A DNA stretch of 64,000 nucleotides. Source: Lagopus muta (lineage: Eukaryota; Chordata; Aves; Galliformes; Phasianidae). This document shows, in pieces, positions 14,246 through 27,045 of the stretch (position 1 is the stretch's first letter; each line of letters begins with the position of its first letter). The stretch lies in NCBI RefSeq assembly GCF_023343835.1, contig NC_064449.1, forward strand, positions 2,517,778 to 2,581,777, written 5' to 3'. The translations under genes and the position numbers were made by a program. The notes below the pieces were generated by a model, which ran no database searches, was not told the origin of the DNA, and saw only the letters and a list, made by a program, of their open reading frames with translations.

Positions 14246-14844
14246 CACAGTCTGCAAGATTCCTTTCCATGGCATGAATACAACCTGGCAGTACCCAGAC
14301 TTCTCTTTTTTCTCCTCCCAGCAGGCAAATTTTCAGATGATGGAGATTTTTTTCACTTGGCAAATTTTGACTGTTTTGCTGAGAGCTGTGGCTGGGGCTT
14401 CTTGCACATCATCTCTTGCTCCTTTTTCTCCATTTCCTCCTTCTCAGACCTCACTCACAGCCTTGCCTTTTATCAGAGGCCCAGCAAGCCCCCAAAATTA
14501 CATTACATTACATAATTGGCACCACTGTCTAGATCAATCACAGGTAATCCTATGATTTTGTCTTGTGTACCATCCATTGAAAAGCATACTGCTCATGGGT
14601 TTTATTTCCTACATGGACTGCAGCACTCCCCAATTTTCTGTACTACAGCTGGGTGCACTTAGCCTCTTCTGCTTGACTTGCCTGAAAAATGCGAAACTCT
14701 TCAGGAGCTTCAGAGCAAGCAATTGTCATGAAATGCTACCTCCCAACTTTATTTTTTGTTTCTGGTAGCTGTTTCTTGAAGTAAAATGAGCAGTGAAACA
14801 CTGCCCAAGCATTCCCTATTTGATTTGAAGCTGGTCATACAGCT

Positions 14845-15475
14845 TCACAGAATCACAGAATGGCCGGGGTTGGAAGCGACCTCAAGGATCATGAATCTCC
14901 AACCCCCTGCCACATGCAGGGCTACCAACCTCCACGTCCAATGCTAAACCAGGCTGCCCAGGGCCCCATCCAACCTGGCCTTGAACACCTCCAAGGATGG
15001 GGCATCCACAACCTCTCTGGGCAGCTGTTCCAGTACCTCACCACTCTCTGGGTAAAGAATTTCCCCCTGATGTCCGACCTCAATCTCCCCTCCCTCAACT
15101 TCAAACCATTTCCCCTCGTCCTACACATATCAACCCTTTCAAAGAGTTGATTCCCCTCCCCTCTGTAGGTTCCCTTCAGGTATTGATAGGCTGCAATGAG
15201 GTCACCCCGCAGCCTTCTCTTCTCCAGGCTGAACAAGCCCAGTCCCTCAGCCTGTCCTCATAGGGGAGGTGCTCCAGTCCCCTGACCATCCTAGCAGCCC
15301 TCCTCTGGACCCTCTCCAACAGCTCCCTGTCTTTTCTCTACTGTGGGCTCCACACTTGGATGCAGTATTCCATATGGGGCCTCACAAGAGCAGAGTAGAG
15401 GGGGACAATCACCTCCCTGTCCCTGCTGGCCACCCCTCTTTTGATGGACCCCAGGCTACCATTTGCTTCGGCTTG
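14845..15475 (-). mobile_element. CR1 LINE, about 630 bp, with RT C-terminal coding
   Basis: This is the longest CR1 copy in the window. The 3' end is at the low-coordinate side (CACAGAATCACAGAATGGCC). Minus-strand frames encode the end of the ORF2 reverse transcriptase in the right order: '[20 protein letters not shown]' and '[15 protein letters not shown]', then '[20 protein letters not shown]', '[19 protein letters not shown]' and '[15 protein letters not shown]'. The two halves lie in different frames, so at least one frameshift has occurred and the copy is dead. The 5' end is truncated near 15475. Confidence 0.95.
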
Positions 15476-15754
15476 TGTGAAGCTCTTGGCTGTGTATAAT
15501 GTTTGGATTTTCTCCTGGCACAACTGGATTTTGGAGATGATGAGTGCAAGGACTGAGCCTGAAGCCCAGCGAAGGTGAAATTCCTCCTGATGTCTGAGAA
15601 GCCTTCTGAAGCGTAGAGCGCTGGAATCCGTGATCGTCATCAGGGATTTGTTAATAATCTGTTGGGTGAGCATTCATTGAGCTGATCTGCTTTGGGGTTG
15701 GGTGGACAGATAGGCTCGTTTCATCCTCACGCTATCCATCAGTTTATCATACTG

Positions 15755-15957
15755 ATGTCTGTGGGAGGTGCAGTATTGGCACAGGCTGCCCAGGGAGTGG
15801 TGGGGTCACCGTCCCTAGAGATATTCCAGAGCCATGGAGATGTGGCACTGAAGGATGTGGTTATGGGCATGGTAGAATCTTCTGGGGTTGGGTTTGGGGA
15901 TCTTAGAGGTCCTTCCCGACCTTCATGGTTCCATGATTTTATGATTCCATGACATGC
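15755..15957 (+). mobile_element. CR1 LINE 3' fragment
   Basis: Reads 'CACAGGCTGCCCAGGGAGTG', then the Leu-Glu-rich end of ORF2 (residues like SLEIFQSHGDVALKDVV), then the 3' tail 'GATCTTAGAGGTCCTTCCCG' and 'TTCCATGATTTTATGATTCC' octamers. It is tail-to-tail with the minus copy just upstream; about 280 bases between them are unassigned. Confidence 0.88.
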
Positions 15958-18900
15958 AGCTGAAGACAGCCTGGAATAATAGCTCCAAAAAAGCTATGAA
16001 CTGTCTATTAATCAGACAGGGCATACATTTTGAAAGCAAACAACTTTAATCATCTTCTTGCTGATTTATCCTTCAAAAACATTCAGAGTGTTCTTATCTC
16101 AGAACCTGAAGCTGCAAATGTGGATCACAGAAACGTCGGACACTTCCTTGTCATCTCGTGTTGCCAAAAGAAAATTCTCCAATGTATCCTCCCAAGCACA
16201 AAAAAAAGGCCAAGTCTCCTTTTGGTGTGTTGCCTTCCTGCCTCTTTTATATGCATTGCAATAACATATTGCAATAAATATTTCCCATGTCTCTGCCTTC
16301 CACAGCCCTTATTCCCAGAGTCTATTAGTGATATTTTCCCTGCTCTTACAGAGACTTCTGACAATTTTCCTGCTTGCATAACTTTTAATTGCAGTCACTT
16401 CATTTGTACGCATCATACAGGTGCTTTCATTGTTCACTGCTAAGAGAGATTATTATAACGAGGCAACCAGACATTTTATCTTTGCTTTTAAAATTCAGCT
16501 TAACTACATCCTTACTAGAGAACTTATTAAAAAAGTATTCCAGAATTCACTACACACAACTTCCCATTGCCAGAGAATTAGAGACATCCTGATGTGTTTG
16601 AAATGAAATACAGGCATCTGTTGGAGCGGAATGCTTTCAGGTGCTGGCAGTAAACACAGTTTTCTCATGCTGGTTGCAAAGCCATACCTGCTAGAAAAGC
16701 AAAATCAAAGAATAAACAGAAAGGAAGTGGTTCATTGCCTGCATTAGATTAACCAGTGACCTCCCTGAAGGAAGCCAGGCCAAATGGGATGCAATGATTT
16801 GCTAAAACGCATTGACAGAAGTTTTACAAAATCAATCTGGTTCCCTCTGGATCACGTTGCAGCATCTGAGCTTGGCTCCTTTCCTCTCCAGACTGCGTTT
16901 GTTTACTGAATTTTTTGGGGGGGCCACGACCAACCCTTCTGCTTCACCTTGAAATGTAAAGGTCTTTTCTTTCTAATGACTAAGGCTCATTACTGCGTGC
17001 TTGATGCCCAGTGTCAATGTGCTCTCACAAATCCCTGGCCCTGTTAAGATCAGTCATTGGAATTCTTTTCATACCACACCTCTGAAGACTTCTCACCAGT
17101 CTTCGCTCACTTCTTTCAATCCTGCCAGCCCAGATTCAGCCTAAAACCACATCTTTGAGCTCCTAGAGATGTTTGGCCTTTCCTAAATTCCTACCCTAGT
17201 TCCCAAACAGAAAATAAAAGCTTTAAGAAGTGCCTTACCAAGGAAACACCAGGAAGTGCATTCAGGCAACCCAAGTGTACAGCACCCAAAGCCTGCATGG
17301 ATGAAGTGAGCATCCCTGCCTGGCACTGCAGCTTGTGGAACTCACAGCCCTGGGAACGTGCCATGCTGGGGCTGTTCCAGGGACCACCAGTATTTGTACT
17401 GGTCCAGGAAGATATTTGGAACCGCTGTGGTCCAACCTCTCTAGTTCCTCTCTCCAAGGACTGCTATTGAAATGCATTGCTTGTGAATGGCAAGACCAAC
17501 GGGAGATCTTCTGGAAAAGGGCCTCAATGTCTCTCCCAACATCATTAGTTAACCTGGATGCAGTGGGGAAGCCAAAGGGGCCAGGCACAGAGCCCACCTG
17601 CTTGAGAAGTGCCCACATAGCACAGAGATGGGGCTGGAGGCTCCTGGCGCAGCCACGGGGCTGCATGCTGCCACAGCAACTTCAGGATGCAACAAAACCA
17701 CACAGCATCTTAAGCTGCTGCAAAGGTCCATGGAATCACCCCAACCATTCATCACACAGCTTAGATGCAAGAAGCAAATCCGAAGCTCTTGTCAGGAAGG
17801 CTAAGAAGAGGCAACATCCACAGCAGTCACCCATCAGAAAGAAAACACAGGCTCAGCTCCTTCCCGCTGCTCTAATCCCTCAGGAGGCAGTGATAAATCC
17901 CAGGATTTGGCTTGTCATGTAAGTCTGCAACATTTCTCTTTTTTTTTAGCAGAGATACCGACAGCTTGGGACAAACAGCATTGCCAGGCTGTGGGTTGCA
18001 GGATGTCCATCGTGTCCTGTCCAGAGTGTGACCTTGGATCACCAAAAGCTGTGATGCAGTTTTATCAAGATGGGTTTCGTGTTTCAAGGTCACTCAAACA
18101 TCTCTAAGGAGAAGGCAACACAAACTCTCGCAGTATGCAGCAGCCCTGAGCCAATGAGCTGCCATTCTACACACTGCTGCTGCAGAAAACGAGTGAAGGC
18201 TCCAAGGATGACCTGCACCATTTACACCACAACCACGGATGGACTTGAGGAGAAGGCTTTAAAGCAACACAGAAAGCAGATTTTCTGCTCTGCAAGCCCA
18301 AAAACTCCCAGTTTTCATTGAGAGCAAAAGTCAAAACTTCTGTACAACCACTTTTAGTTGATTTTAACTGCACCCGTCCCTTCAGCCTCACGTTGTAGCT
18401 CTCACTCTCTGTCCAGTAGCAAATCTGCCTTTTGAAGCAACACAGACATTCTGAAGCAGCCTAGAGACAAGATTAGGAATAATTTTGTTGCTGTCTTTCC
18501 AACTTTTTGAACAGTGGTGATGTCAAATGCCCCAGGTACAAACCTGAAATGGAACAGGTAACGGAGGTAGATCAGCAGTGAAGGAAATGCCATTTAGTGT
18601 CTCATCTCTAAAGAAATTTCCCACCAGTGATAAAGAGTGTGATTTGAAACAAAAAAACAAAAAAGATGAAATCACACAGAAAAAAATGAGTGAGGTGGGG
18701 AAAATCAGATGTGGCTGAGAACAGAAGGTACTTCTCAATTCATAAGCACCAGGAAAAGTTCTCACTCCCCACACAGTCCTAATTCCAGCATCCCCAGCCT
18801 TCCGAGGGTTTGACTTCTCAGCATAATTCCCAGCCTCAAAAAAAATGGTGCTTTGTATGGAGTGCACCTCCGCAGACCAACAAATCTCTGCACGATTCAG

Positions 18901-19507
18901 CAGGTGGGGTGAGCAATTGGCTCCGCACCGCGCTCCTCTGGTCTGAGTTACATGGCCCGCGAGAGGCACGTGATTGATTTCAAACCCATTTATGGCTCAC
19001 ATAAAGCTTGAAGACGGAATCGTGTTTAGTATTTTGTTTTTATTTCATTTTATCATGTCTCTACGCTGTAAATGTAAATGTTTGGCCTGAAGTCAGCGGG
19101 TGTAAATCAAGGTAGCCCCCTGGAAGCCAGTGATGCCACACTGACTTACACCCACCAAGGATTTAGCCAGTTCTCTCTTAATATATGGCCGGTTACAGGC
19201 ATTTTTATTTGTGGTTATATTAACTGGGTTTTGCAAGGTTGCCAAATAAAGAAATGTTATCCAGGGGACAGAAAAGTGCTGCTCTTGGCAAGATTGCTTT
19301 CAGCCCCTGGAACCACCTTGCTGGCTGCGAGCGAGCACAGGCCAAAGCACTGCTCTGGGAAGGAGAAAGATGGGGTATCCCATAGACCAAGCAGGACTGC
19401 AGCAGCCCTGCTCCATGCCCGAGCTCAGACTCTCATCCAGGAGAGGTCATTGCCAGCTCCAGGCTGTGTAGGACAACAAGGGCAGCTTCCGCCTTCCAAA
19501 AATCAAG
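15958..19507. other. Intergenic, no gene seen
   Basis: No recognisable exon or CR1. The 195-codon frame at 17335-17922 (plus) has no family resemblance or coding-like composition and is treated as chance. Confidence 0.55.
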
Positions 19508-19615
19508 GAATGAAACATAGAATAGAACCATGAAGGTTGGAAAAGACCACTAAGATCATCTAGTCCAACCATCAGCCCATCCTCACCATGCACATTAACC
19601 GTGTAACTCAGTGCC
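19508..19615 (-). mobile_element. CR1 LINE 3' fragment
   Basis: 'CATAGAATAGAACCATGAAG' and 'GGTTGGAAAAGACCACTAAG' followed by 'ATCATCTAGTCCAACCATCA' is the complement of a CR1 3' tail. Only about 100 bp remain. Confidence 0.82.
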
Positions 19616-22600
19616 ACCAGAAAGCTCCTTTTCTTTGCCCAGATCTCTGGGTGATGCAAATTCTGGTGCAGAGCCTGCTTTTGCTATGGGAAGAGACATC
19701 CCAAGAACCACGGAGTGCTGTGACCATGAACATGACCTGAGGTGTCACCCCCTCAGCAGTGGCCTCAAGCAGAGGGAAAGGGGAGCCCTGGGATGGGGGA
19801 AGGACAGAGGGGCAGGATGCAGATGTCTCAGACCTCTGCAGCTACTGGGTGTATTCATTTGCCTTCAGCACAAGCTGTTTTACTTACTCTCAAACACCTA
19901 CTTATTAAGATAGAGACTCATAGCCATTAAAATAATCAGGATGGGGTTTTTTGCAAGAGCAAAACTGCTGTTTCTGGTTATTGGGCATATTCTGAGCCTA
20001 TTATTAAATGTTGTCTGTCTCAATTACCTCCACCTTTTCATTGGGATGTAGTGTTCTTCATTTTCTCTTCCAGATGAGCAGGTGCAGAAAATGGCTCTGT
20101 GTCTTGCCTGGAAATGCTTAGCCACCTGATGAATGGTAAAATAATGCACATTTCTGTTGTGCAAGGAGTATGTGCATTTGGCAAATGTGGAAATAAATAT
20201 TGCTCATAGGATGCTGGAAAATCAATGGCGCAATTTCTACTACAAGGATCTCAGTGGGAAAAGCCTGTTGAGATCACTTGTGCATGCATTTCTGTAAGTA
20301 GCTACATGACACGTGCACTTTGCAGTGATCTGTCACTATTCCATTACAGAAAAGAGACAGGATCTGTCGAGAAACAAGAGGCAAGCTGGAGAAATTAAAA
20401 TAGAGATGAAACCCACCTACGAAGATCAAACACAACCTGTGTTGCACAGGGGTACACCTGAAGCTGCACACCCCATGATCCAAATACCTTCTGTCTCATC
20501 CACTTTGAGCAAACCGTTCCCTTCAGGTATGCTGGAATCTTCTGCTGGATGAGGCTTTGCAGAGGAGAGAAAGAAACGGATGCTCAAATATTTCTGTCCG
20601 TGTGGAGTACAGGAGTGGCACAGCTGAAGACAAAACACAACAGCCCAACAGTGAGATTTCTTTGGTAAGACACAGGGAAGACCATTGGTGAGACCATTGG
20701 TGAGACCATTGGTGAGACCATTGGTGAGAGCAAGTCACTGCTCTAGGAATCAGAGCCCATCTTGTGGAATGCAGGGGTCCAGCTGCACATCTTGTTGGCA
20801 GTTTGTGGTTCTACACACACAGCTCTCCTGTGCTTCCTCAGCAGATCCAGCTGTACCCAGCCTCAAACCATGCCCTACTCCTGAGTCAGCTTGGTGTTGG
20901 ATAGAAAAAGGCGAAATCTGATGGTGTTTGGATAAATGCCCAGCACTGGGCTTGTCAGATGTTAGCTCCAAATTCACACCTTTTCCTTTGGATGGGATCG
21001 ACTGCTACTCCTGCTGGGGAGACAGGTTCACTCTTGTCTTTGGCAGCAAGCATTCAGCTCCAGAACTTCACTGCCAAACAAGGAGCCTCCTCCCTTCAGT
21101 TCTGCAGCCAGTTTTCATGCCCTGCACAGGCAGATGCCCACAAGTACATGCACATAACCCTGACCCACTGCGCCCCACTTTCACATTCCTGTGCCTGCTC
21201 TGCCATTGCATGCCCCAGGAGCTGCTTTGCCAAGAGGAAATCTTCATTTTTTCTTTTCTCCTTCTTTTCTGGCAGAAGATATTGCTCCGCAGCGTAAGAA
21301 TGATTTCTGTTCCTTGTTCCTGAACGTAAAGCTGGCACTGCAAGCTACAGCTGTAATTAGCAGTCATTTTTTCCATTTACTCACAGATAATTGATAAAAA
21401 TGTTTAACTGCACTAATCACTGATGAAGCTCTGTGGATTGCACCATTCCCAGCCCTCCTCATAGGCAAAGTCTGAGCTTGTTCAGCTTTTGCCTTAGCAA
21501 CACCATCAGACTGCTGGGTTTCACTGGGCTGAAAATTCCACCTGCTGCCTCTGTTTGACCACCAAACTTCATGTCTCCCTAAGGACTTTGTCTTGCTCTG
21601 GCTCTGACACGTCGCTGGGATTTGAGTCTTTTTGTTTCTTTTTTTCGTTGTTGTCTAATATCTTCTACATCCTTCGGATTAATTTAGCCCTGCCAAACAT
21701 GGGTTATACTCATATACGTCACTTTCTACACGTATTTTCGAGGTTTCTTGACTTCTGATTTTATATCAGTCCCCAAACACTTTTCCTTTTTCTATGTATT
21801 GATTTTCTAACTTCTAAATGCTCTTCTTCCTAAAATACAATCGTTTTTCCTACATTTCCTTTCTCTGGGGATAACCCCCTAACCACCAAAACTGCTCTTA
21901 AGGAAGTCACAATTCCCATTCTCATTTCTACATCTGTTTTTTTCCCTTCTCCTCAGTTTTGTTTCATCTTCTCCATGGCATTTTTCTGATTCAAAGCCCT
22001 GTGTTTTGAGTCCTTCTGCCTCAGCCATCTCTTCCCGGCCCACGCCAAATGAAATGGAGCTGACAGTAACCAAAGGACAGCCAGTGTCTAACTGGTGATG
22101 AACCCAATATGTCTTTGTGCTCAGAAGCTGGTCGGTCATAGGCTTTTACTGTGCAGGCTGAGGACCTTGAGATACCACCTCCAAGCACTCAAGGTGGTGG
22201 TGCCACACTCTTGGCCATTCAGAAAGCTGAAATCCTACAGAAACACAAGGTTTATTTCTTAAAGATGGCTGACAGGATTCCAATTTTCTTCCATGATCTG
22301 TAACAAACCAAAAGAACCCCTGTGGATGTGATTTGGACTTACATTTTCAAATATATCTTAAAAGAAAAGGAGAAAATAACCATTCAACTTATAGAAAGCA
22401 CATACAGAGTGAATGCACACTGCAGAAACGCCAGTACTGGAGATCAGGGAGGCTGAATTCAGCAGCAAACTTCCTGCAAAGCTTTTCTCACTGGGAAGGT
22501 TTGCTGGTATCCATGGAGCATCCTTGAACACAAGTAATATTTTTGTATGACTAAAAACACACACTCATGAGTGTCAAAAGCAGTAATGTGTAAATTCCAG

Positions 22601-22944
22601 ATAGATGCAAAGCATGCATGTAGAATTACTGCCTGCCTTGTTGCATTCTTTCCTAGGATGATGTAGAAAGCATCTGAAGATGACATGCACGTCCCACGCA
22701 GCGCTCCCTTCTGCTGAGTGCAGCAGGCTGCCTGGGGCACTGGGCAAGGGCACAGTGTGTGCAGAACGTCACTCAGTATGGAGAGAGGGCTCTTAATTCC
22801 CTCAGCATTTCCTCACACAGCCTGGACTGATACATCAGCCCAACATTCACACCGTTACACGAGTCCCCTACACAAGCATGGATGGTCTGCCCAGTGTTCA
22901 TCCACTGAAACGTACCTGGACTGTGACAGCACCCAATTGCACCT
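19616..22944. other. Intergenic, no gene seen
   Basis: Single-copy sequence. The only structured element is the 12-bp tandem repeat at 20681-20728. No exon, RNA gene or CR1 was recognised. Confidence 0.55.
20681..20728 (+). repeat. 12-bp tandem repeat, about 4 copies
   Basis: Unit ACCATTGGTGAG is repeated four times without mismatch. Each unit also carries an ATTGG pentamer, the complement of CCAAT, so the array presents four evenly spaced inverted CCAAT cores. Whether that has a function is unknown. Confidence 0.9.
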
Positions 22945-23155
22945 GAAGATCACGAGGTTCCTACGTGTGATAACAGGCATGAAATTATACCCCAGAGGTA
23001 TCTCAGAATGGCAGAGCTCCCTGTGTGTCTCCTCCAGGTTCAGTGTCCTTGCATGGTGGATGAATCCATCCAAGGATCCATGTGGAGCCAGGTGTTGGAC
23101 TTGATGATCCTTGTGGGTCCCTTCTGACTTGGGATATGCTATGATTCTGTCATCT
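22945..23155 (+). mobile_element. CR1 LINE 3' fragment, diverged
   Basis: The 3' part, 'GGTGTTGGACTTGATGATCC' then 'TTGTGGGTCCCTTCTGACTT' and 'ATGCTATGATTCTG', is the plus-strand CR1 tail. The upstream part (about 22945-23060) resembles the ORF2 end only loosely. Confidence 0.7.
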
Positions 23156-24029
23156 CTGTCAGCACACAGGCCCAAGCAGCAGCACTGGCAGGAAGAACTC
23201 TTGATCTCATCTGCTCAGCACTTAGCAGGAGGCACCAGGCCAGCTCACATTTCAGGGTGACATTTTTTTCTCATTAGCCAAGGTCTTGGCTGCACTTTAA
23301 TTGTTAATGAGAGTTCAATAGCTAAAGCTTGTTACATGTAAATGGAGGGGATGCCTGCCAAATGCCTCACAGCCTCCAGCTCGTATCTAACCAACCCTAT
23401 AGGAAGCATAGGGCACAGTAACTCTTCAGGCTCCTTCACTGCAAGGTAGTAAAAGACTAGGAGCTGGTGCTTGGAGGAGAAGTTATGCCATGCAGAGTTG
23501 AGCCTATAAGCACAGTGCCTGTCCCCAGGAGGCTGCACGAGATTCCTTGTCCTGGGGAACAGTAGCACTGAGGACACCAGAAAAGTGGCCTCAGCATCTC
23601 TCTGGGAAGAGAGGAAAAGTGGCATAAATCTGCTCCAGCTGGTGTGGTCCAGATCTGGGGTGATCCGAGCCTTGGTAGGCTGGTATGAAATGGTCAGTGA
23701 TGACAACTGCTGTAGGGGAAAGTGCAGAGCAACCTTCAGACCTGTGAGCTCTATACCAAAAGACTTCTTCAATCCTAGACATCAGATTCTCACATTTGTG
23801 AAGATTAGAACCGTAGGATATGAATTGCAGCAGCCAGGTTCAGCACAGTGCATCAAGTTCCATCAGCCAGTCAGACCAGTCCCACTTAGGCCATGTCCTA
23901 GAGCTGCAGAAGAAGCCACACAAGGACAACAAACACAGCAGAGTCCATTCCTTATCCTTCAGCTTCACTCCTCCACCAGTACCAGCCTGGATTTCTGCTG
24001 TGCGTTGGTCTCTTCCAGGAATGCAGGAA

Positions 24030-24200
24030 AAGTAGGGGCCACGCAATGTCCTGAGTTGAAAGGGACCCACAGGGATCATCAAATCCAACTTCTGGCTCTG
24101 CACCCAAAAATCCGAGCATATGCCTGAAAGCAGATACTTCTTCAGTTTTCAGACCTTCTCCAAGCATCATAGCGTAACGCCTGGGGCTGGAGGGGCTCAA
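24030..24200 (-). mobile_element. CR1-like fragment
   Basis: 'GTTGAAAGGGACCCACAGGG' followed by 'ATCATCAAATCCAACTTCTG' resembles the complement of a CR1 tail. The downstream sequence is too diverged for a firm 5' limit. Confidence 0.5.
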
Positions 24201-24554
24201 ATAGATCTGATGCCTCCTCTCAGGACTGTTGTGTTCCTGCTCCTGCGAAGTGGGTAGCAAGAAGAACATTATGAATCCTAGAAGGAGTTCAAACAATTCA
24301 TGTTTTTCATGAGATGTAATTTATGGACCTCTCCCTTGATGTTTTAGGAGGGTGTAAATAGAAGAAAGCAGCCCATAACTTAAAGGCAGGAATGTGCTAA
24401 TTAAGCACGCAAAAGGAATGCTAATTAGGAGTCTGGTGAGCCGGAAGGGCACAGAGTGGTACAGCCACAGTGTGACTCCCAAGGGCAAAGCTCTCCATCC
24501 TGCCATGAGCACCAGCCCCTGCAGTGCCACAGCCTGCAAGTCCAAATCCTGGCA

Positions 24555-24712
24555 TCCCAAAAAGGCTGCCCAGGGAGGCGGTGGTAGAATCACCATCCCT
24601 GGAGGTGTTCCAGCAATGCAGAGGTACAGCACCGGGGGACACGGTGGGTGGGCATGGTGGGAAGGGTTGGAGTTGGGCCTGGTGATCTCAGAGGTCTTTT
24701 CCAAGGTACACG
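24555..24712 (+). mobile_element. CR1 LINE 3' fragment
   Basis: 'AAGGCTGCCCAGGGAGGCGG' and 'CATCCCTGGAGGTGTTCCAG' encode the end of CR1 ORF2. It continues into the tail 'GTGATCTCAGAGGTCTTTTC'. The terminal octamers are missing. Confidence 0.78.
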
Positions 24713-25755
24713 AGACTGATTACTACACAAAAGCCAGCAATGGCCAGGTGTCCACACACCGAGCCGTGAGAGCTGATTGCAGCCAGGCTCTGTTAACACA
24801 AGGGGAATAAATGGCAGAGGGAGCCACGGTTTCCCAGCCGTTCAGAAGCGCTATTTTTTCCTTCTATTACAACGTGTGAACAATGGTCAAGTGTCTCACT
24901 TCTCCATCCGCAGCCCTCCCAAATGAAAGGGATTACAAGTGTATCATTAATATCGCGGCAACCTGGCAGCCAGTCGACAGATTTAATTTGGTGACAAGAT
25001 GAGTGGCACCAGAATTCTCCCATCTCCCCAGAAAATGAAAAATAGATTCTGCCTGCTACTAGTAAATATTGCTGGTAAGTGAATAAAAATTCAAAAGGGA
25101 AAAAGCAATTTTCCTTCTGCTCATATTGTGTTCAGTTCTCAATACACTTCATGCAAGAGGCTCCCCTGCCTGATGGATTCCTCCTAGATTATATCATGCT
25201 TTTAAATTTATATGCCCCAGCTCTTTAAAAGACTGTTTGCCAAGGCCTTTGCATTCCATGTTAGTCTGGTAACTGCTGACATTTGAAAGATGCCATCGAA
25301 GACAAATCCAAAATGTTTTTTTAAGTAAGAAAAGGAGACAGGGGTAGCAGGTAGAGGAAGATTAAAGATTTAGTCAACAGCCAAAATCAAAGTTTTCATG
25401 AACTGGTAATGTCAGGAAAAGTTTACAGGGCCTAATAGAGGGCTCGCGTGTCAGGAGAACCCATATTAAGTTTGTAGGGCTTTTTTTTTTCCTGCAAGGA
25501 CTGCACATGAATTTTTCAGGGCTCTGTCTTCTCTGAAATGGCACAGCCGTGGCACAGCAGTGAAAGCTTGGAACTCCAGTTCACGTTGCTCTGGTGAACA
25601 AAGGAAAATCCCATTCGTGGGTAGTGAATCTGTATTAATCATCTGCTTGGAACAGCTGTTATCTAACATCAAACGCTGGAAATGCAAAGCAAATTGTCAG
25701 CACCTCTTCACGGTTTGAGCCAGTGCCTCTGCAGCCCCAGGTGTTGCTGCAGTCC
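24713..25755. other. Intergenic, AT-rich, no gene seen
   Basis: AT-rich single-copy sequence with no exon, repeat array or CR1 that I can identify. The interval around 24900-25420 is a plausible place to look for conserved non-coding sequence, but nothing in the bases alone proves it. Confidence 0.5.
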
Positions 25756-26092
25756 TGGAATCATAGAATCATTGAATGGCTTGGATTGGAGGGGGCCTCA
25801 TGGTTGATTCCCCTCCTGTTTATAATCTCTCTTTAAATACTGGAAGGCTGCAATGAGGTCTCCCCACAGCCTTCTCTTCTCCAGACCAAACAAGCCCAGC
25901 TCCCTCAGTTTACCTTCACAGGGAGGTGCTCCAGCCCCCTGATCATCTGTGTGTCCCTCCTCTGGACCCTCTCCAACAGTTCCACATCTCTCCTGCATTA
26001 TGGGCTCCAGACATGGATGCGGTACTCCAGATGGGTCCTGTATCACGAGGGCTGAGTAGAGGGGAACAACCACGTCCTTCACCCTCTTATTT
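25756..26092 (-). mobile_element. CR1 LINE, about 340 bp
   Basis: The complement carries the 3' octamers (GGAATCATAGAATCATTGAA) and 'GGAGGGGGCCTCATGG'. The minus frame then encodes ORF2 C-terminal motifs in order: '[12 protein letters not shown]' (5'), then 'FGLEKRRLWGDLIAAFQYLK'. Part of the tail between the octamers and the YQYL-like region is deleted. Confidence 0.95.
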
Positions 26093-26654
26093 TGAAGAGC
26101 ACAATCTTCACTTACCCAACCATAGCCAAGAGACGTCCGTACTATGGCTCATCCCTCATGATTCCTTTGCAGCAAAGCTTTGCCTTCTCAGAACAGGTGG
26201 AATCCCACTGAAACCTTCTGGACAACTTCCTCTCCTACCCCATCCAGCCCAGTGGCCCCACAGCAAGAGAAGGGAGTCGAGAAGAGGGATAAGGGTAAGT
26301 GGTCAGCACTGTGCTGTGAAGCATCTTGGGGCTGCTATATGGCCCTGCCCAGTGAAGGAGAAAAACAGAGTTCTGTATCTTCACCTTCACTTTACTTAAT
26401 AAAAACATACTAAAAGCAAATCAGGAGCTTTTCACACCAATCTCTAGGCTGAAAATTGCCACCAGGAGGAGGGTGTCTAACTCTAAAGTAAAAGCCTCGT
26501 TAGCAGCAGTGCTTAATTACTGCCGCTCACCTGCCTTGGCCCAGACTGCCCAGTGGAAAGATTTTTCTAGTTCAGATGGATGAGCATACTCCAAAAACTA
26601 CAATTTAAGGAGCAAATCCAAATCTGAGTAATGTCTCTGACCTGGATCTCCATA

Positions 26655-26682
26655 ACAGTTTGACCAATTTTAGTCAAACTGT
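26655..26682. repeat. Perfect 10-bp inverted repeat
   Basis: Arms ACAGTTTGAC and GTCAAACTGT are separated by the 8-base loop CAATTTTA. A hairpin or palindromic binding site is possible, but one such palindrome in 64 kb can arise by chance. Confidence 0.8.
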
Positions 26683-27045
26683 GCAAGAAACTTCTAATTA
26701 GCTTCCAGACTGCACTCATCAGTCTTCAGAGCAATGCAGCTGGGCGAAAAGCCAAAAACAGGTCCTGTGCAGAAACCTCTTCCAGCTCTCCTGGGGATGG
26801 GATATGACACCTATGTAGCAGTGTGTTCTGCTGCATAGGGTCTGTGGGGCAGAATGGTGGATATGACAGCAAAGGTGATGTCGGATATTAACCTAAACAT
26901 GGGATATGGGGAGCAGGATGTTACCTGAACCCAGAACTGGGTCTGGCTTTGCTCAACCAGAGGTCTCATATCCATGCACAGCCAGGTCCCACTTGTGTGT
27001 ACCCTCCGTGTCCCACCGTGCCTGCAGAAGGGAACATCTGCCCTT

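Noticed and set aside
17335-17922. 195-codon plus-strand frame
   Set aside because: No family resemblance, no convincing splice context, and competing frames on the minus strand over the same bases.
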